This document shows positions 61,638-64,000 of a stretch of 64,000 nt of DNA, piece after piece. Below the pieces are notes generated by a model. The model saw only the letters and a program-made list of their open reading frames with translations. It did no database searches and was not told the DNA's origin. The first letter of the stretch is position 1; the number at the start of each line of letters is the position of its first letter. Position numbers and translations under genes: made by a program. This DNA comes from Ursus arctos (Eukaryota; Chordata; Mammalia; Carnivora; Ursidae): assembly GCF_023065955.2 (NCBI RefSeq), contig NW_026623008.1, forward strand, positions 15,716,501 to 15,780,500, in the 5' to 3' direction.

Positions 61638-63800
61638 TGGGACAATTTGGAGCTAGGTGTGTCCAAGGAAGCTCCACTTTACTGCGGCTGTGGGTCCCTT
61701 TGGCCTTTGGGGTGCTGGTGGTGGTGGCGGTGGTAGGGCTGGGCAGAGCTTCCTAGAATCTAGTGTGCTTTACGGAAGTCATACCCTTGAGAACCCCAGG
61801 CTGGTCAGCTTTGAGGGCGCCCCCAAGCAGGTGGAAAGGTGAAGCCTGTGAACGGATGTAGACCCTCTCACTTCTTCCTGGGCAGTTCTCATAATACCAG
61901 CATCCAGCCTGGACCTACCAGTGCCCTGGTTCTGGCGACAGGATTCAGGGATGGGGGAGAGTGTGGCTCTGCCCTGTCTCCGGAGGGGGAAGGTCTCCCC
62001 TGCTTCCTTTGTCTGGGTCTGGCCTCTGCCAGTGAGGGATAGCATTTTCCCTGGCACTGAGCAAACAGCTGAACAGAGGAGCAGTGAGCCCAGCTGGGCC
62101 GCTGTGGGGACACTTAGTGGGCTCAGCTTTCATCCACATCAGAGCCTGCCCGCCCCAAGATTACCCCTCATTCCAGTGTGGCTGTAGCATCTCACTTGGT
62201 TTTGGCCTTCTTCTCGGATGGACATTGAGCAGAGAGCTTGGCTGGGGACCAAGGGTGTTGACCCTCTCTTAGTGAGGGAGCCAATACCAGGAGGCACAAA
62301 CCACAAGGCCTGGAGGAGAGTTTCTACGGGCCGGAGCCCGTATTCTCAATCTGGGACTTTGAATTCAGACATGGAACCCTGGAGCCAAGAGCTTGGGGTC
62401 TGAGAATCTCCAGTGGGGATCCCAGAGCTCAAGATCTCAAACCAGGAGCCTGGAGCCCCATTAAGGGGGCAGCTTAGAGACCGGGCCTCCAGCAAGCTCC
62501 TCTGGTGGTCGGGAGCCCTCCTGAGGAGCAGCCGTGGGGTCGGGCCAAGTCTTGCTGTACGCATGTGCTACTCACAGAAGTTTGGGCTGTGCTCCTGCCC
62601 GTTTGGCTGGGGCACAGGGCCAGGCCCGGGCTGCTGGTGCTTTCTCTGGGGGACTCGTCAGTGCCCAGGGTACCTGGGGGCAGGGGTGCCTCAACTGCTG
62701 ACACCTCACTTTGTTGGCCCTCCAGCTGTCTGCTGCTTCCCTCAGAGCCTGTTGTGTCCCCTGGAACCATGTAGCCGTGAGGCCCAGCCTGTAGTCTGTG
62801 GCTCCTGCTGCTTCCTGGCCCCCCTTCCTCCATCTGGTGCCCCCTCCCCAAGGCACAGACCCAAGGAGACCTGCAGTTCCTGGACCTTTGGGTAAGGTGC
62901 CCCGGAGGAGCCTTGGGCACAGGGCTGTGCCTCTGCAGCCAGCTCGCTCTGGGACCCAGCTGAGCATTGTCCCCTCTGCTGTAAGATGGGCACAGGCATG
63001 TCTGTCCCTGCACCTCCCAGCACTGTTGCGATCATCCTATGAGATGGCCTAGGATAGGGCCTAGAACATGGTATTTGCTCAGGAAATTTGGTTCAGTGAG
63101 AGAAGTCATGGATGGGAAAGGGCTTTTTCACTGGCCGGTTCCTCTGCATGTGTGATTTCATCTCACAGAGGAGCGGCACCGCAAGGAGACACACGTGGAG
63201 GTGTCCCTGGAAAGGCCTGGCTGGGGCCTCTGGTCCGGGATGACAGCTGGTGCTCCTGCCTGGGAGGGACCAGGGAGTAGCGGCTTCCCCTCTTTGGTGG
63301 GGAGGCTGGGTGGGCTGGGCTCCAGGGTGGGACTGGAGCCTTCTCTTGCCCTTGTCTCACCTGCTCTTCCTGCCTGGAAGGTTCCACGGAGACTGAACCT
63401 CCAGCTGCTCACGGAGGGCCGAAGCGATCCCTTGGTGCTTGAGCTGGTGTCTGCCCGTTCCCTTTTCCAGGGGACTTGAGAGGCAAGGCTACCAGGCTGA
63501 AGCCGCCAGGGGTCGGGGGTGTGTGTGTGGGGGGGTGCAGCTTCCATCAAGATGGCACCGATTTCCCCCTGCCTTGGGGCCTCCTCCTTCCCTAGATGGC
63601 ATGTGGCGAACACTCCTTGTTACCCGGCTTAAGTCTGTGAGTGGGAAAACAGATACGGGTAATGACTGAGTGGTCAGCAGTGGCCACATGTGGACAGCCA
63701 GAGGCCTGAGCAAGGTCCCTTTGGTCAGTGGCAGCCACAAAGACCCAGGCTGCAGAGAGGCCCTGGCTGGTGCCCTTGGGGCCGCCTGCCTGGTTTCAGC

Positions 63801-63809
63801 AATAAATAA
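63801..63809 (-). promoter_or_regulatory. WNT4: AU-rich element nonamer in WNT4 3' UTR
   Basis: The minus strand reads TTATTTATT, the minimal AU-rich destabilising nonamer, 120 bases after the stop codon in an otherwise GC-rich UTR. Proteins such as the TTP/ZFP36 family and HuR bind such sites (family knowledge). Its function here is inferred. Confidence 0.45.
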
Positions 63810-63929
63810 CGTGAGGACCCAAAAACCAAACCAAAACAAAAAATACAACCAGTATCTTTTGGGGTAGGTGCGGGGGGACTGTTAAATTACCGGCCTTCCC
63901 CGGGCCGTGAGGCGCGCGGGCCGCCGCGG

Positions 63930-64000
63930 TCACCGGCACGTGTGCAGCTCCACCAGCCGATGGCATTGGCGGCACTTGACGAAGCAGCACCAGTGGAACT
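63930..64000 (-). CDS. WNT4: WNT4 C-terminal end (partial, runs off the window)
   Basis: On the minus strand the last 71 bp read two bases of a codon, then FHWCCFVKCRQCHRLVELHT, then CR and a TGA stop (63932-63930). The ending Phe-His-Trp-Cys-Cys with three further cysteines is the diagnostic C-terminal cysteine-rich tip (hairpin 3) of Wnt ligands, and the exact form fits WNT4, a secreted lipid-modified ligand for kidney, ovary and adrenal development that signals through Frizzled. Its position, convergent with and about 25 kb after CDC42, matches human 1p36.12. I remember Gln rather than His at the residue after the last-but-one cysteine in human, so this may be a lineage substitution or a memory error. 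Only the final 22 codons are present. Confidence 0.93.
   Translation of the reverse strand, partial: FHWCCFVKCRQCHRLVELHTCR

Larger units (their letters stand above)
61616..63929 (-). other. WNT4: WNT4 3' UTR (probable extent)
   Basis: GC-rich, SINE-free sequence after the WNT4 stop. The part next to the stop (63780-63929) has T- and G-rich runs and an AU-rich element. The 3' end is uncertain: the first canonical AATAAA on the minus strand is at 61637-61632, but a GATAAA within 61380-61390, followed by a TTTGTTTGC stretch, would give a somewhat longer UTR. The many open frames on both strands here (the longest at 62474-63013, minus) are chance frames in GC-rich DNA. Confidence 0.55.

Noticed and set aside
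62474..63013. Open frame of 179 codons, minus strand
   Set aside because: It lies in the GC-rich WNT4 3' UTR, overlaps long frames on the other strand and has no recognisable domain. Chance.

Overview
The window is vertebrate, specifically carnivoran mammal, genomic DNA. Three observations show this: split exons with GT-AG borders, old mammal-wide repeats (MIR, L1, L2, MLT1, MER5A), and about 39 copies of the tRNA-Lys-derived CAN-SINE that is restricted to Carnivora. Several CAN-SINEs belong to a young subfamily with the end GCTGTGCCACCCAGGCGCCC. From memory this form is common in bears and seals, so an arctoid caniform, perhaps a bear, is the best guess (inference). There is no prokaryotic, plasmid, phage or CRISPR content.

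Layout. Bases 1-22882 are the 3' part of a very long first intron of CDC42 (+ strand); the CpG-island first exon lies outside the window. The coding exons are at 22933-23037 (exon 2; whole exon from 22883), 25589-25661 (exon 3), 33844-33953 (exon 4) and 34079-34276 (exon 5). Two alternative 90-bp terminal coding exons follow: the neuronal exon at 37644-37733 (ends CCIF) and the ubiquitous exon at 39129-39218 (ends CVLL). All phases join, and either path gives a complete 191-residue Rho-family GTPase with no frame lesions. The ubiquitous 3' UTR runs to an ATTAAA signal at 40691.

Bases ~40715-61600 are intergenic, made of CAN-SINEs, MIRs and an L1 remnant, and become GC-rich and SINE-free after 55843. 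At the right edge the minus strand carries the last 22 codons and stop of WNT4 (63930-64000) and its long 3' UTR. CDC42 and WNT4 are therefore convergent, tail to tail, as in human 1p36.12.

How the parts work together. CDC42 is a membrane-tethered GTP switch for actin and polarity. The choice between its two last exons swaps only the C-terminal tail, and so the lipid anchor. WNT4 is a secreted ligand; CDC42 also acts downstream of non-canonical Wnt signalling, but the adjacency is synteny, not an operon. I found no convincing undescribed system. The most interesting structures are the duplicated CAAX exons, a strong antisense bias of SINEs inside CDC42, a compound (TA)n/SINE-tail satellite at 29.5 kb, a small segmental duplication (46.0 vs 49.4 kb), a SINE 76 bp from an exon 5 splice donor, and a possible hidden terminal exon at 4.9 kb. 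Repeat boundaries are read by eye; class names for older repeats come from memory of consensus sequences.
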